NCBI RefSeq assembly: GCF_928381405.1
Contig: NZ_CAKMSB010000003.1
Span: 232,570 to 296,569 of the forward strand
Direction of reading: 5' to 3'
Source: Rothia nasisuis
Lineage (GTDB): Bacteria; Actinomycetota; Actinomycetes; Actinomycetales; Micrococcaceae
DNA: 64,000 nucleotides
This document shows, one piece after another, positions 57,101 through 64,000 of this stretch. Numbering within the stretch: the first letter of the stretch is position 1; each line of letters begins with the position of its first letter. The position numbers were made by a program, and so were the translations under genes. The notes beneath the pieces were generated by a model that had not been told where the DNA came from, made no database searches, and was given only the letters and a program-made list of their open reading frames with translations.

Positions 57101-57669
57101 CTCTGTCTGTGTCTGAGCATGATGATTTAGTCCGGTTTAGCTTTGAGATTCAAGACATCGAGATTCAGGACGCCGATGTTCCGCTGGGCAGGAATGAGCA
57201 GGTTTGGGGGCAGGTAGGTGCTGTTCTGCGTGAGCCTACTCGAGTAGCTGATGCTCTTACGTCTTCTGGCGTACGAACGAGTGCTCCTGTGCTGACTCAG
57301 GTAGCTAGCGTCCTTGATGCCGCTGAGCTCGACATGCTTGCGGTCAATGACCTTTTCTGGGACACCGTCACTTCTATCGAGTACGAGGGGGAAGAAGAGG
57401 TTTTTGACGCCACTGTGCTAGGGAACCACAACTTCATCGCCAACGGCGTCACCGTTCATAACTCTATTGAACAGGACGCTGACATGGTCATTCTCTTGCA
57501 CCGCGAGGATTATTACGAGAAGGAATCAACCCGCGCAGGCGAGGCGGACGTCATCGTCGCTAAGCACCGTAACGGCCCCACTAAGACCATCGCGGTTGCC
57601 TTTCAGGGCCACTACTCACGCTTTGCCAACATGGTGCACGATTCCTACACCGGCACCGAAACCTTCTAA
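54145..57669 (+). CDS. dnaB: replicative DNA helicase DnaB, interrupted by two inteins
   Basis: 1174-residue precursor. Helicase parts are residues 1-219, 635-801 and 1107-1174, together 454 residues, the normal DnaB length. Intein 1 (220-634) sits inside the Walker A loop (PAMGK | STFAL); intein 2 (802-1106) sits in DLRESG | SIEQDAD. Neither Walker A nor the later motif works until splicing, so helicase activity depends on both. Walker B is IVLDYLQLM. Start TTG 54145 follows CGAGGGGGG. A DciA-type loader is encoded at 20.8 kb. Confidence 0.96.
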   Translation: MSESQSEFVRTPPHDDTAEQSVLGGMMLSKDAIADVVEVIGGGADFYKPAHEMIYEAIIHLYGHGEPADAITVADELTKRGELNRVGGAAYLHSLIAGVPTAANAGFYAEIVAERAMLRRLVEAGTKIVQLGYSGDGEAEALVNAAQAEIYGVSANNTKEDYVPLSEAMNSTVEEIEANGSRAGGIHGVPTGFIEFDELTAGLQPGQMVVIAARPAMGKALALDTPIPTPTGWTTMGDIRVGDTVLGADGHPTTVTNATDVMTGRPCFKVIFDDGTEIIADAEHQWLTETRASRRARSSALAGSGGGRVRTSVGAQVRTTAEIRETVRCATADRRANHYIANTRPLQLPEADLLVAPYTLGIWLGDGASAAARVSTADDEVLHGIEADGYTVRQVKGIIYSVHLPADTRTFTSFCLVCGKAFTHSDRNVTTCSRECGGKRKTVATPHARVTCIDCGGSCTSGLRCLSCHRANGSLQGQLHTLGVLNNKHIPMQYLRASEAQRRALLAGLLDSDGTVTNAGCIQFTVTNRQLALDTQELALSLGYRTGMATKKVKGSSEATSTAYKLTFSSSDSVFALSRKKQMHRDRDSRPTTKRSSRYIVAVEPVDSVPVRCIEVDNEQHLFLASRAFVPTHNSTFALDIARSAAIKHGMTTVFFSLEMGRNEIAMKILSAEAGINLSDLRKGKLDDDQWAKIATAMGKMDSAPLFIDDSPNMTLMEIRAKARRLKQKNNLKLIVLDYLQLMSSGKKVESRQQEVSEFSRALKLMAKELEVPLIALSQLNRGSEQRTDKKPQVSDLRESGCLTADTRVLRSDTGAETTMGELFEQGAQDVPVWSLGDDMRFVERHLTHVFSTGVKPVYRLTLASGKTLRATANHPFFTYTGWKGLGELAVGDRLGVPRHVNGPSARTHWSDEQVIEAASTAPVLGVPSKVFSLPKEQIRLFLRTVFLDVQTVDSSVTVNLPRPVAEQVSLLLLRFGISTVVEDGSLSVSEHDDLVRFSFEIQDIEIQDADVPLGRNEQVWGQVGAVLREPTRVADALTSSGVRTSAPVLTQVASVLDAAELDMLAVNDLFWDTVTSIEYEGEEEVFDATVLGNHNFIANGVTVHNSIEQDADMVILLHREDYYEKESTRAGEADVIVAKHRNGPTKTIAVAFQGHYSRFANMVHDSYTGTETF
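54802..56046 (+). other. intein 1 of DnaB: class-3-like, with LAGLIDADG endonuclease and zinc-finger insert
   Basis: 415 residues. Starts with Ala220 (ALALDTPIPTPTGW) instead of Cys/Ser, and ends FVPTHN before Ser635. The Trp in EHQW, the Cys in RCIEVDN and the Thr in PTHN match the Trp-Cys-Thr set of class 3 inteins, where that Cys replaces the missing first nucleophile. The endonuclease carries two motifs, LGIWLGDGA and LLAGLLDSDG, with both acidic residues kept. Between them are eight or more cysteines (CLVCGKAF, CSRECG, CIDCGGSC, CLSCH), which look like two zinc-binding modules. Confidence 0.88.
56548..57462 (+). other. intein 2 of DnaB: Cys-initiated, endonuclease decayed
   Basis: 305 residues from Cys802 (CLTADTRVL) to Asn1106 (NGVTVHN), before Ser1107. 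Block B is ATANHPFFTYTGW and block F is VFDATVLGNHNFIANG, so splicing looks intact. The middle has QIRLFLRTVFLDVQTV where an endonuclease would have an FLRGLFDADG-like motif, so the endonuclease is probably dead. The insertion site is the one used by the cyanobacterial Ssp DnaB intein. Confidence 0.85.
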
Positions 57670-57708
57670 CCCCAGCCTAAAAGTAACCCCCGGGAGTCGG
57701 CCCTCTCG

Positions 57709-58389
57709 TTAGAAGAGGCCGTCAAACAGCGACAGCTGCTCCTGGGGGCTCTTCTTTTTCGGCGCGGGCCGGGTCTTACGGGAGCGAGAATTCCCCTCAA
57801 GGTAGCTCCGAACGGCAGGTGCGGTGCGTTCAGCCAGTTCATCGGTGCTGAGCGCGGCAAGGTGGGGGAGCCTCAGAAGGTAGCGTCCTACCGCTACCCC
57901 TAGCAGGTGGGCGCTGAGGAGCTCCGCGGACGCCTCATCCAGACTAGGCTTCAGCGGGTCGGCACAGCTTTGGGTAAGGTGCCGCACCAGAGCTTCCTTG
58001 ATGGCGGGTGCCCCCGTGGCTGACGCAAGAGCCGAACGAACTAGACCTATCAGCAGCGGCCCTGTCTCGGGTGATTCCCACAGGTGCAGGTAGGTCGCGA
58101 CAAGATCGGTAGCTCGGTCGCCGCTGCTGGGTGTTGTGGTCTGACGGGTTGAAAGTTCCGTCGCCTCGTTGAGCAGGGTTGTAAACAGTACTTCTTTTGA
58201 CCCAAAGAAATGTCGAATGAGGGCGGGGTCAACCTGGGCCTGCGCGGCGATAGCCCGCACAGAAGTACCCTCGAACCCGTGTTCAGCAAAGAGATTGGTT
58301 GCTGCCCGCAAAATGTCGTCGCGGGAGCGGGTGCCGCCGCTGCGTCGTCCGCGGGGCGAGCCGGAAGTAGTAGAGTGCTGAGCTGCCAT
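57709..58389 (-). CDS. TetR-family regulator
   Basis: 226 residues: low-complexity start (1-20), then a TetR HTH (RDDILRAATNLFAEHGFEGT, VRAIAAQAQVDPALIRHFFG), a helical ligand domain, and a basic tail ending in a QEQLSLFDGLF segment. Convergent with dnaB. A perfect 13-base palindrome lies 33 bases upstream of its start. Confidence 0.88.
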   Translation of the reverse strand: MAAQHSTTSGSPRGRRSGGTRSRDDILRAATNLFAEHGFEGTSVRAIAAQAQVDPALIRHFFGSKEVLFTTLLNEATELSTRQTTTPSSGDRATDLVATYLHLWESPETGPLLIGLVRSALASATGAPAIKEALVRHLTQSCADPLKPSLDEASAELLSAHLLGVAVGRYLLRLPHLAALSTDELAERTAPAVRSYLEGNSRSRKTRPAPKKKSPQEQLSLFDGLF

Positions 58390-58421
58390 ACACCCAGTCT
58401 ACCCAAAATTCCCCACCCGTA

Positions 58422-58434
58422 GATGAAATTCATC
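58422..58434. promoter_or_regulatory. possible TetR operator
   Basis: GATGAAATTCATC is a perfect inverted repeat in the gap between the TetR gene and the alkD-like gene. It could control either. Confidence 0.45.
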
Positions 58435-58528
58435 AAGTGTAGAATAATATCCCCACCTGTTGAATTATGTAGGGTGGACTAAAAGACCCGTTCGCAAACC
58501 CCGATAACTCATCACCTGAAAGAGCCCC

Positions 58529-59194
58529 ATGAACTTCTCTACCCTGCATGAAACCCTGGTTGCGGCGTCCAATCCCGCCAATGCTGCCCCCATGGCCGCC
58601 TACATGCGCAATCAATTCCCCTTCCTAGGAATTAAAACCCCGCAGCGCCGGGAACTCATCAAACCCCTCCTAGCAGAGGCCCGCACCGAAGCTAAGACCA
58701 CAGGGATTGACCGCAGCTTCGTTGAGGCCTGCTGGCAGGCCCCGGAACGCGAGTTCCAGTACGCCGCCCTCGACTACCTGCATGCCCTGCGCCGCTACCT
58801 TGAACCCGAGGACATTGACTGGCTACGCGAGCTCATCGAAGAGAAAAGCTGGTGGGACGCCGTCGACCGCCTCGACACCATGGTCGGCGAGATCCTCTGG
58901 CGCAACCCCAACGACACCCTTATTCTCGATTGGGCGCAGGACGCCAACATATGGGTCCGCCGCGTGGCCATCGACCACCAGCGCCCCCGCAAGGCAGAAA
59001 CAAACACCGCCCTGCTTGAAGAAATCATCACCCTCAACTTTGGTTCTAGGGAGTTCTTCATCAATAAGGCCATCGGCTGGTCTCTGCGGGAATACTCCAA
59101 GACCGACCCCGCCTGGGTCGCCGACTTCATCGCCCGCCACAGCGCTCGCATGGCCCCTCTGAGTGTGCGCGAAGGCTCTAAACGCCTGGGCTAG
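58529..59194 (+). CDS. DNA alkylation repair protein (AlkD-like)
   Basis: 221 residues of HEAT-like helical repeats with the AlkD pattern: FLGIKTPQRRELIKPLL, EFQYAALDYLHAL, WWDAVDRLDTMVGEIL and WVRRVAIDHQ. It would remove alkylated bases from DNA. Trp and Asp residues at the expected active-site places are present. Divergent from the TetR gene, which may regulate it. Confidence 0.88.
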   Translation: MNFSTLHETLVAASNPANAAPMAAYMRNQFPFLGIKTPQRRELIKPLLAEARTEAKTTGIDRSFVEACWQAPEREFQYAALDYLHALRRYLEPEDIDWLRELIEEKSWWDAVDRLDTMVGEILWRNPNDTLILDWAQDANIWVRRVAIDHQRPRKAETNTALLEEIITLNFGSREFFINKAIGWSLREYSKTDPAWVADFIARHSARMAPLSVREGSKRLG

Positions 59195-59222
59195 CCCGCA
59201 CCACCGGCGGTACCCTGGTGTT

Positions 59223-60080
59223 ATGACTTCCTCATCTTCTTCACACCGCCCGTCCGCCGACCCCGACCCCGATACCGGTCTGCTGGCCGGTAAGACCATC
59301 GCCGTGACTGCCTCTCGTCGTATTGAGGAGCAGGTTGCGGCCTTTGAACGGCAGGGGGCACGGGTACTGGTGGCCCCCACCGTCCGCATCGTGCCGGTGG
59401 CAGATGACACTGAACTGCACGCGGCCACCGACCACATTCTTGCCCACCACCCCGACATCCTGCTGGTCACCACCGGCTACGGCCTCAATGGCTGGTTCGA
59501 TTCTGCCCGCGCACGCGGCCTTGAGGAGCAGCTACGGCAGGCTCTTGCGGAGGCTACGATTTTGGTGCGTGGCGCTAAGGGCCGGGGGGCGGTGCGCGGT
59601 TTGGGGTTTGAGGACGCCGGTATGGCGGCGCAGGAGCGCACGTCGGCTTTGGTGGATTTGGCGCTGGAGCGCGGTGTTGCAGGCCAGCATGTGGTGGTTC
59701 AGCAGCACGGGTCGCCGGATGCGGCGCAGGAGGCGCGTCTGGTGGCTGCGGGTGCGCGGGTGACGGCTGTGGTGCCGCACCGGTGGGAGGCTCCTGAGCG
59801 TCCTGAGCTGGTAGATGACCTGTTGGATGCTGTGGTGGCTGGTGAGGTGGATGCGGTAACTTTTACTGCCGCCCCGGCAGTGACTGCCCTGTTTGAGTCG
59901 GCGTCGGCTCGTGGGGTGCTACCGCAGGTGGTTGAGGCTTTTAAAACAGGAACTATCGCAGCTGCTGTAGGGCCCGTGACCGCTGAGCCCCTGGAAGAGG
60001 CGGGAATCGCCCCTCTGACTCCCGAACGTTTCCGCCTGGGGGCTCTGGTTAAGGAGCTTACCGCCGCCCTGGTCGACTAG
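59223..60080 (+). CDS. uroporphyrinogen-III synthase-like protein (HemD fold)
   Basis: 285 residues from ATG 59223; an open frame extends upstream into the alkD end. Two similar domains: residues about 22-50 (GKTIAVTASRRIEEQVAAFE, with GARVLVAPTVRIVP) and 125-250 with the VVVQQHGSPDAAQEARLVAA and DAVTFTAAPAVTALFE patterns. HemD closes the tetrapyrrole ring. No other heme gene is close, so it could be a stand-alone or regulatory relative. Confidence 0.78.
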   Translation: MTSSSSSHRPSADPDPDTGLLAGKTIAVTASRRIEEQVAAFERQGARVLVAPTVRIVPVADDTELHAATDHILAHHPDILLVTTGYGLNGWFDSARARGLEEQLRQALAEATILVRGAKGRGAVRGLGFEDAGMAAQERTSALVDLALERGVAGQHVVVQQHGSPDAAQEARLVAAGARVTAVVPHRWEAPERPELVDDLLDAVVAGEVDAVTFTAAPAVTALFESASARGVLPQVVEAFKTGTIAAAVGPVTAEPLEEAGIAPLTPERFRLGALVKELTAALVD

Positions 60081-60259
60081 CAGATATATCTACCCTGTGA
60101 GGTCGATTCAGCTGTAGCTCCTGCAACTGAGAAAATCTGGCAGGCACTTTTTAATCGGAAGTAGGTAGAGACTGCTCTACCTTCCGCCCTGGGTAAGGGC
60201 AGAGAAAGAGTAGAGATCCCCCCACTGTGCGCAGGTGCTGGGAGCGGAAGAATAGAAGT

Positions 60260-61702
60260 ATGACAAGCACCGATTACACTCTTCATGACACCGCACCTGC
60301 CGCCCCTGTGGCAGGGAGCCGGGCACCGGCGTCCTTTGACCACAACCCCGCCAAGCAGCCCAAGCCCGTCAAGAGCCTGTGGCGCCGCCTGGCCAGCCCT
60401 CTCTACCTCTTGGCTGCCGGGCCCTGGATTGCTTTTGCGGTTTTGGCTGCCCAGGCAATTATTGCTTCCCTGGTGATGGGGCTGACCGCCTCCATCCTTG
60501 GTATCGTGGCTCTACCCTTTGCCGCTATTGGTTTTGGCATCTACGAGCGCTGGCGCCTGGCAAAGACCGGTCACGGCATCGTCGCCAACGGTCACGTGGA
60601 CTACCCCAATGCTGGCTTCTGGGAGGGCGCCCTCTTCCGCCTCAAAGAGATTGCCACCTGGCGTGAGGTCGGCTCACTGGCCCTGACTACCTTCTGGGGA
60701 TTCACGGCAGGCGTGGTTCTTATTGCAGAAGTGAGCCTGCTGGCAGTTCTGGCTGGCTTCACTTACTACACCGGCAGGGGTAATAGCCTCTATATCGACT
60801 GGGGTCAGGGTATTGGCTTCTTCACCGACTACCAGTATCACTATCTTGCCGATCGCAACAGTAACCTACTGAGCGGCCCCATTACCGAAGTCACCCCCCA
60901 GTACTGGTGGGTCTTCCTGGCAGCCATCCCCGTCCTGCTCATTATTTTTGCCTACGTCAACGGTCTGGCTGCCGCCGCCGGTGGTAGCCTCTCCAAACTG
61001 ATTCTTTCTCCCCGCCCCGAAGAGCAGGAACGTCAGCTTGCCAAGGTCACCGCCTCCCGCGCCAAGATAATGGACGCTTTCGAAGGGGAGCGCCGCCGTA
61101 TCGAACGCAACCTGCACGACGGTGTGCAACAGGAACTGGTCAACCTCAACCTGCGTCTTGGTCTGGCCGAGATGGAAGCCAAGAACCTGGTCACTGATAC
61201 CCAGGATGCCCGCGCTACAGCCGTCTTGACCCACGTCACCGAGGCCCGCACCCAGCTCTCCCACGCCCAGCAGACCCTGCGCGATACCGTCCGCGGCATC
61301 TACCCGGCAGTGCTCGAAGACCATGGCCTCAAGGCCGCCCTGGAAGAGCTGGTTCGCCACACCGTCATCCCCGTGCATCTCACCTATGAGGCTCCGGCCC
61401 GACTGCGGCGCGATATTGAGCGCACCGCCTACTACACCGTCAATGAGGCTCTGACCAATACCCTTAAGCACGCCCAGGCCCAGTTCGTCTCGCTGTCAGT
61501 ATTCGTAGTTGGCGATTCGCTGGTGGTCACGGTTGAGGACAACGGCATCGGCGGCGCAGAGCCAGCTCGCGGCACCGGCCTGGCCGGCCTGGTAGAGCGC
61601 GCAGTCGCCCTGGGTGGTACGGTTCAGGTGGATTCCCCAGCCGGTGGCCCCACCCGCCTGACCCTGGCTCTACCCCTACCCAAGGGCTCAACAACCCTGT
61701 AG
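60260..61702 (+). CDS. sensor histidine kinase (HisKA_3 type)
   Basis: 480 residues. Membrane helices lie at about 47-98, 136-170 and 216-245, with an outer loop between (175-215). HisKA_3 has the phosphoacceptor His286 in ERNLHDGVQQ. The HATPase domain has NEALTNTLKHAQA and VEDNGIG. The pair with the response regulator starts 36 bases later. ATG 60260 is preferred over TTG/GTG upstream. The signal is unknown. Confidence 0.92.
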   Translation: MTSTDYTLHDTAPAAPVAGSRAPASFDHNPAKQPKPVKSLWRRLASPLYLLAAGPWIAFAVLAAQAIIASLVMGLTASILGIVALPFAAIGFGIYERWRLAKTGHGIVANGHVDYPNAGFWEGALFRLKEIATWREVGSLALTTFWGFTAGVVLIAEVSLLAVLAGFTYYTGRGNSLYIDWGQGIGFFTDYQYHYLADRNSNLLSGPITEVTPQYWWVFLAAIPVLLIIFAYVNGLAAAAGGSLSKLILSPRPEEQERQLAKVTASRAKIMDAFEGERRRIERNLHDGVQQELVNLNLRLGLAEMEAKNLVTDTQDARATAVLTHVTEARTQLSHAQQTLRDTVRGIYPAVLEDHGLKAALEELVRHTVIPVHLTYEAPARLRRDIERTAYYTVNEALTNTLKHAQAQFVSLSVFVVGDSLVVTVEDNGIGGAEPARGTGLAGLVERAVALGGTVQVDSPAGGPTRLTLALPLPKGSTTL

Positions 61703-61737
61703 CGTCGCACATGAAATACTGCCACGAAAGGTGCCCC

Positions 61738-62535
61738 ATGCGCATTATCCTTGCCGAAGATTCCGCCCTGCTCCGTCAAGGGCTGACGATGGTGCTAGGA
61801 GCGCTGGGGCACTCCGTGCTTGCAGAGGTCGAGGACGCCCCTACCCTTCTCACCGCTGTTGATACGGCTATGGCGGGTGAAGGCCTGGACGCCGTTATCA
61901 CCGATGTGCGCATGCCGCCCACCCACACTTCTGACGGTCTGAAGGCTGCTCTGCAGCTGCGCGAGACCTACCCGGGGATTCCTATCGTGGTGCTTTCCCA
62001 GTACATCACCACCGCCTACGCCCGCGAGCTCTTTGCCCGCTCTGCGGCCGGGCTGGGCTACCTACTCAAAGACAGGGTGGGGGACATCGAAGAGTTCGCC
62101 CGCGCCCTCGACACCGTGGTGGCAGGAGGCACCGTGATTGACCCGGACGTCGTGCAGCACCTGCTCGGCGGCACCTCCTCTAGCGGGCAGGCAGCTGGGC
62201 AGGCTCCCGGCACATCGACAGGCACCTCCGGTGTGGACGCCCCCATTCCCTCTTCTTACCCTGGGGGAGGGGCTGCCAGGGGCTCGTCCGACTCTCACCT
62301 CGAGCAGACAGCTCACCGCCCCACCGAGGGCAAGCTGGCTCGTCTCTCACCGCGTGAACTGGAGATTCTGCGGCTCATGGCCCAGGGCCGGTCAAACACA
62401 GAGATTGAGAGTGAACTCTTCATTTCCTCGGCTACTGTAGCCAAGCATGTGGGCAATATTTTTGACAAGCTCGATTTGCCGGCAGAGACAGGCAACCGCC
62501 GCGTGCGTGCGGTGCTGGCCTTTCTTGAGGGATAG
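61738..62535 (+). CDS. LuxR-type response regulator
   Basis: 265 residues: receiver domain with Asp56 as phosphorylation site (ITDVRMPP), then a disordered Gly/Ser linker (about 145-195), then a LuxR HTH (LSPRELEILRLMAQGRSNTE, IESELFISSATVAKHVGNIF). It pairs with the histidine kinase just upstream. ATG 61738 follows GAAAGGTG. Confidence 0.93.
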   Translation: MRIILAEDSALLRQGLTMVLGALGHSVLAEVEDAPTLLTAVDTAMAGEGLDAVITDVRMPPTHTSDGLKAALQLRETYPGIPIVVLSQYITTAYARELFARSAAGLGYLLKDRVGDIEEFARALDTVVAGGTVIDPDVVQHLLGGTSSSGQAAGQAPGTSTGTSGVDAPIPSSYPGGGAARGSSDSHLEQTAHRPTEGKLARLSPRELEILRLMAQGRSNTEIESELFISSATVAKHVGNIFDKLDLPAETGNRRVRAVLAFLEG

Positions 62536-62557
62536 TGGGCGCTTAGGCTATACCGCC

Positions 62558-63541
62558 CTATTTCTGAATCATGGCCTGTGCCAGTACTTCTAGGCCGCGG
62601 TGGGCCTGTTCGGTGGAGGGCGAGAGGTTAGAAATCATCAGCTCATCAGCCTGCACCGTGTTCGCGAACCGAGTGAGGTAGTCGCGCACGTCGTCGGCGG
62701 TGCCTACGGCAGTGTAGCGCAGCATATCCAGAATCTGTTGGCCCTGGGCTGAGGCGACGAGCAGGTCGAGCTCGGCATCGGTCATGTCACGGTCATCCAT
62801 ACGCATCATGGACTTGACGCGCTGGCGGTGGGCAATTACCTGCTGGGCTTGGGCCTCCTCTTTTGTGTCGGCGGCAATCACGTTAGCTGCGGCAATTACG
62901 TAGGGCTCTGCCAGCTGTTCAGAGGGAGTGAAGCGCTCGCGGTAGACCTTCACAGCCTGCTCCAGGTGGGTGGGTGCGAAGTGGGAGGCAAAGGCGTAGG
63001 GCAAACCAAGAGCTGCCGCCAGGGAGGCCCCAAAGAGCGAGGACCCTAATATATAGATCGGTACGTTGGTTCCGGCACCGGGGGTGGCGTTCACACCCGA
63101 GATGAGGGTGTCGCCGCTCAGGTACCCTTGTAGCTCCTGGACGTCTTGCGGAAAGTTTTCTGCGTCATTGGGGCTACGGCGCAGTGCTGTGAGGGTGCGC
63201 ATGTCAGTGCCGGGGGCACGCCCAAGCCCTAAATCGATTCGGTCGGGGTACATTTCCGCCAGAGTGCCGAACTGTTCAGCTACAGTGAGCGGGGAATGGT
63301 TGGGTAGCATGACGCCGCCTGCCCCTAGACGGATTTTTGTGGTCTGTGCACCGACGTATGCAATAAGGACGGCGGGCGCTGCCGAGGCGATACGTTTCAT
63401 GTTGTGGTGTTCTGCGTACCAGATACGGTCGTAGCCGAGGTCTTCGGCGTGCTGTGCTAGTGCGACTGATCGCCTAAAGCTGTCAGCTGGGCGTTCTCCT
63501 GGGAAGATGAGTGCGAAATCGAGCAGAGATAGTGCTGGCAC
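62558..63541 (-). CDS. luciferase-like monooxygenase, MsnO8-type
   Basis: 327 residues of the luciferase-like group 1 (MsnO8-type): [60 protein letters not shown]. Likely flavin-dependent; substrate unknown. Start GTG 63541. Not closely similar to the first luciferase-like gene at 0.3-1.4 kb. Convergent with the response regulator. Confidence 0.9.
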   Translation of the reverse strand: MPALSLLDFALIFPGERPADSFRRSVALAQHAEDLGYDRIWYAEHHNMKRIASAAPAVLIAYVGAQTTKIRLGAGGVMLPNHSPLTVAEQFGTLAEMYPDRIDLGLGRAPGTDMRTLTALRRSPNDAENFPQDVQELQGYLSGDTLISGVNATPGAGTNVPIYILGSSLFGASLAAALGLPYAFASHFAPTHLEQAVKVYRERFTPSEQLAEPYVIAAANVIAADTKEEAQAQQVIAHRQRVKSMMRMDDRDMTDAELDLLVASAQGQQILDMLRYTAVGTADDVRDYLTRFANTVQADELMISNLSPSTEQAHRGLEVLAQAMIQK

Positions 63542-64000
63542 GGTTTTTCCTTTGAAATCTAGGGTTGTGTACTCTCTAGATAACGGTGCTGGGATGCTCT
63601 GTATTCCGGGTGTATAAGGGCGTCCACCGCAGGGTAAGCCCTAGATTATTGGGTGTTTTACGTGCTCACCCCTGTTAAGTATTGACCTCGGCTGTGTACT
63701 GTGGTCAGCACCACGGGAATTCAGCTTGCAACGGCAGGAGCAGGCGCGATAGACTAAACGAGTTGCCCTGGTGACGGGGTGGTCAGAATGACAAATAACC
63801 AACCCCTTCCTCAATTCAACCCAGCGTGCGCGCCCACCAGAAAAACAGGGTGAAAAGCCACCAAGGGGAGGCTCGGTGGGGTGTGGTCTGTTGCTTGAAA
63901 ACTCAATAGCGTACCAATGTTATAAATAACATTCTTATCGTCCACACTACACACTCCTGTTCGCACAGGAGTACGGGTAGTGCGGAAGTTGAACTGATAC
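63542..64000 (+). promoter_or_regulatory. rRNA operon promoter and leader
   Basis: No protein gene. TTGCAA (63726-63731), 18 bases and TAGACT (63750-63755) form a promoter. Further down, TTGCTTGAAAACTCAATAGCG (63892-63912) resembles the antitermination region of actinobacterial rRNA leaders, and CACTCCTGTTCGCACAGGAGTA forms a hairpin. The 16S gene should begin just past the window. Confidence 0.7.

Noticed and set aside
54145..57669. dnaB read as a broken or fused gene
   Set aside because: The extra segments have proper intein ends, splice residues and insertion sites, and the remaining parts add up to a normal DnaB.

Overview
The window is the replication-origin region of a moderately GC-rich actinobacterium. 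Gene content and order (gyrA, DUF3566, tRNA-Ile, DLW-39, tRNA-Ala on one side; rpmH, rnpA, yidD, yidC, khpB, rsmG, parA, parB on the other) fit the Micrococcaceae. A Rothia-like organism is my best guess; the genus is inference, the origin region is direct. The origin lies at about 23.8-26.3 kb, in two DnaA-box-bearing gaps on either side of dnaA. To its left dnaA, dnaN, recF, a DciA-type DUF721 gene, gyrB and gyrA run leftward. To its right the rpmH-parB block runs rightward, so both blocks lie on the leading strand.

Layout. 0-3 kb: a paired luciferase-like monooxygenase and FMN reductase plus a MarR regulator. 3-6.8 kb: two paralogous small membrane proteins, then a biotin locus with bioB, a BioB-like gene that lacks the radical-SAM core, and a divergent BioQ-type TetR regulator. 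6.8-13 kb: galactokinase, CsbD, rhomboid protease, cyclophilin, methyltransferase and a lysine-rich membrane protein. 13.1-15.1 kb: a duplicated 5S rRNA/tRNA-Ala cassette flanking an ATPase gene, then DLW-39 and tRNA-Ile. 15.3-26 kb: gyrase and the dnaA-recF block. 26-32.6 kb: rpmH to parB. 32.6-36.2 kb: about 3.6 kb without a credible gene, carrying parS sites and palindrome-bounded repeats. 36-42.7 kb: thioredoxin system, degenerate pseudokinase protein, MurJ, NUDIX hydrolase and CCA-adding enzyme. 42.9-46.3 kb: an ABC-2 transporter and an anchored protein. 46.5-48.4 kb: rpsF-ssb-rpsR-rplI. 48.5-54 kb: membrane proteins, a candidate structured RNA, glycerate kinase and an iron-siderophore locus with a frameshifted binding protein. 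54.1-57.7 kb: dnaB split by two inteins. 57.7-63.5 kb: TetR regulator, AlkD-like protein, HemD-like protein, a two-component system and a second luciferase-like enzyme. 63.5-64 kb: the leader of an rRNA operon whose 16S gene would start beyond the window.

How it fits together. Origin firing (dnaA, oriC, DciA, DnaB), origin segregation (ParA, ParB and six parS sites), topology (gyrase) and protein export (YidC/YidD) cluster as usual for actinobacteria. The less ordinary parts are the core-less BioB paralogue beside bioB, the 5S/tRNA-Ala duplication bounded by long palindromes whose spacers are inverted relative to each other, two very different inteins in the replicative helicase, a family of palindrome-ended repeats, a multi-hairpin terminated RNA candidate, and a strongly repeated oligomer built on AGGACGCC. 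All counts and coordinates were made by eye.
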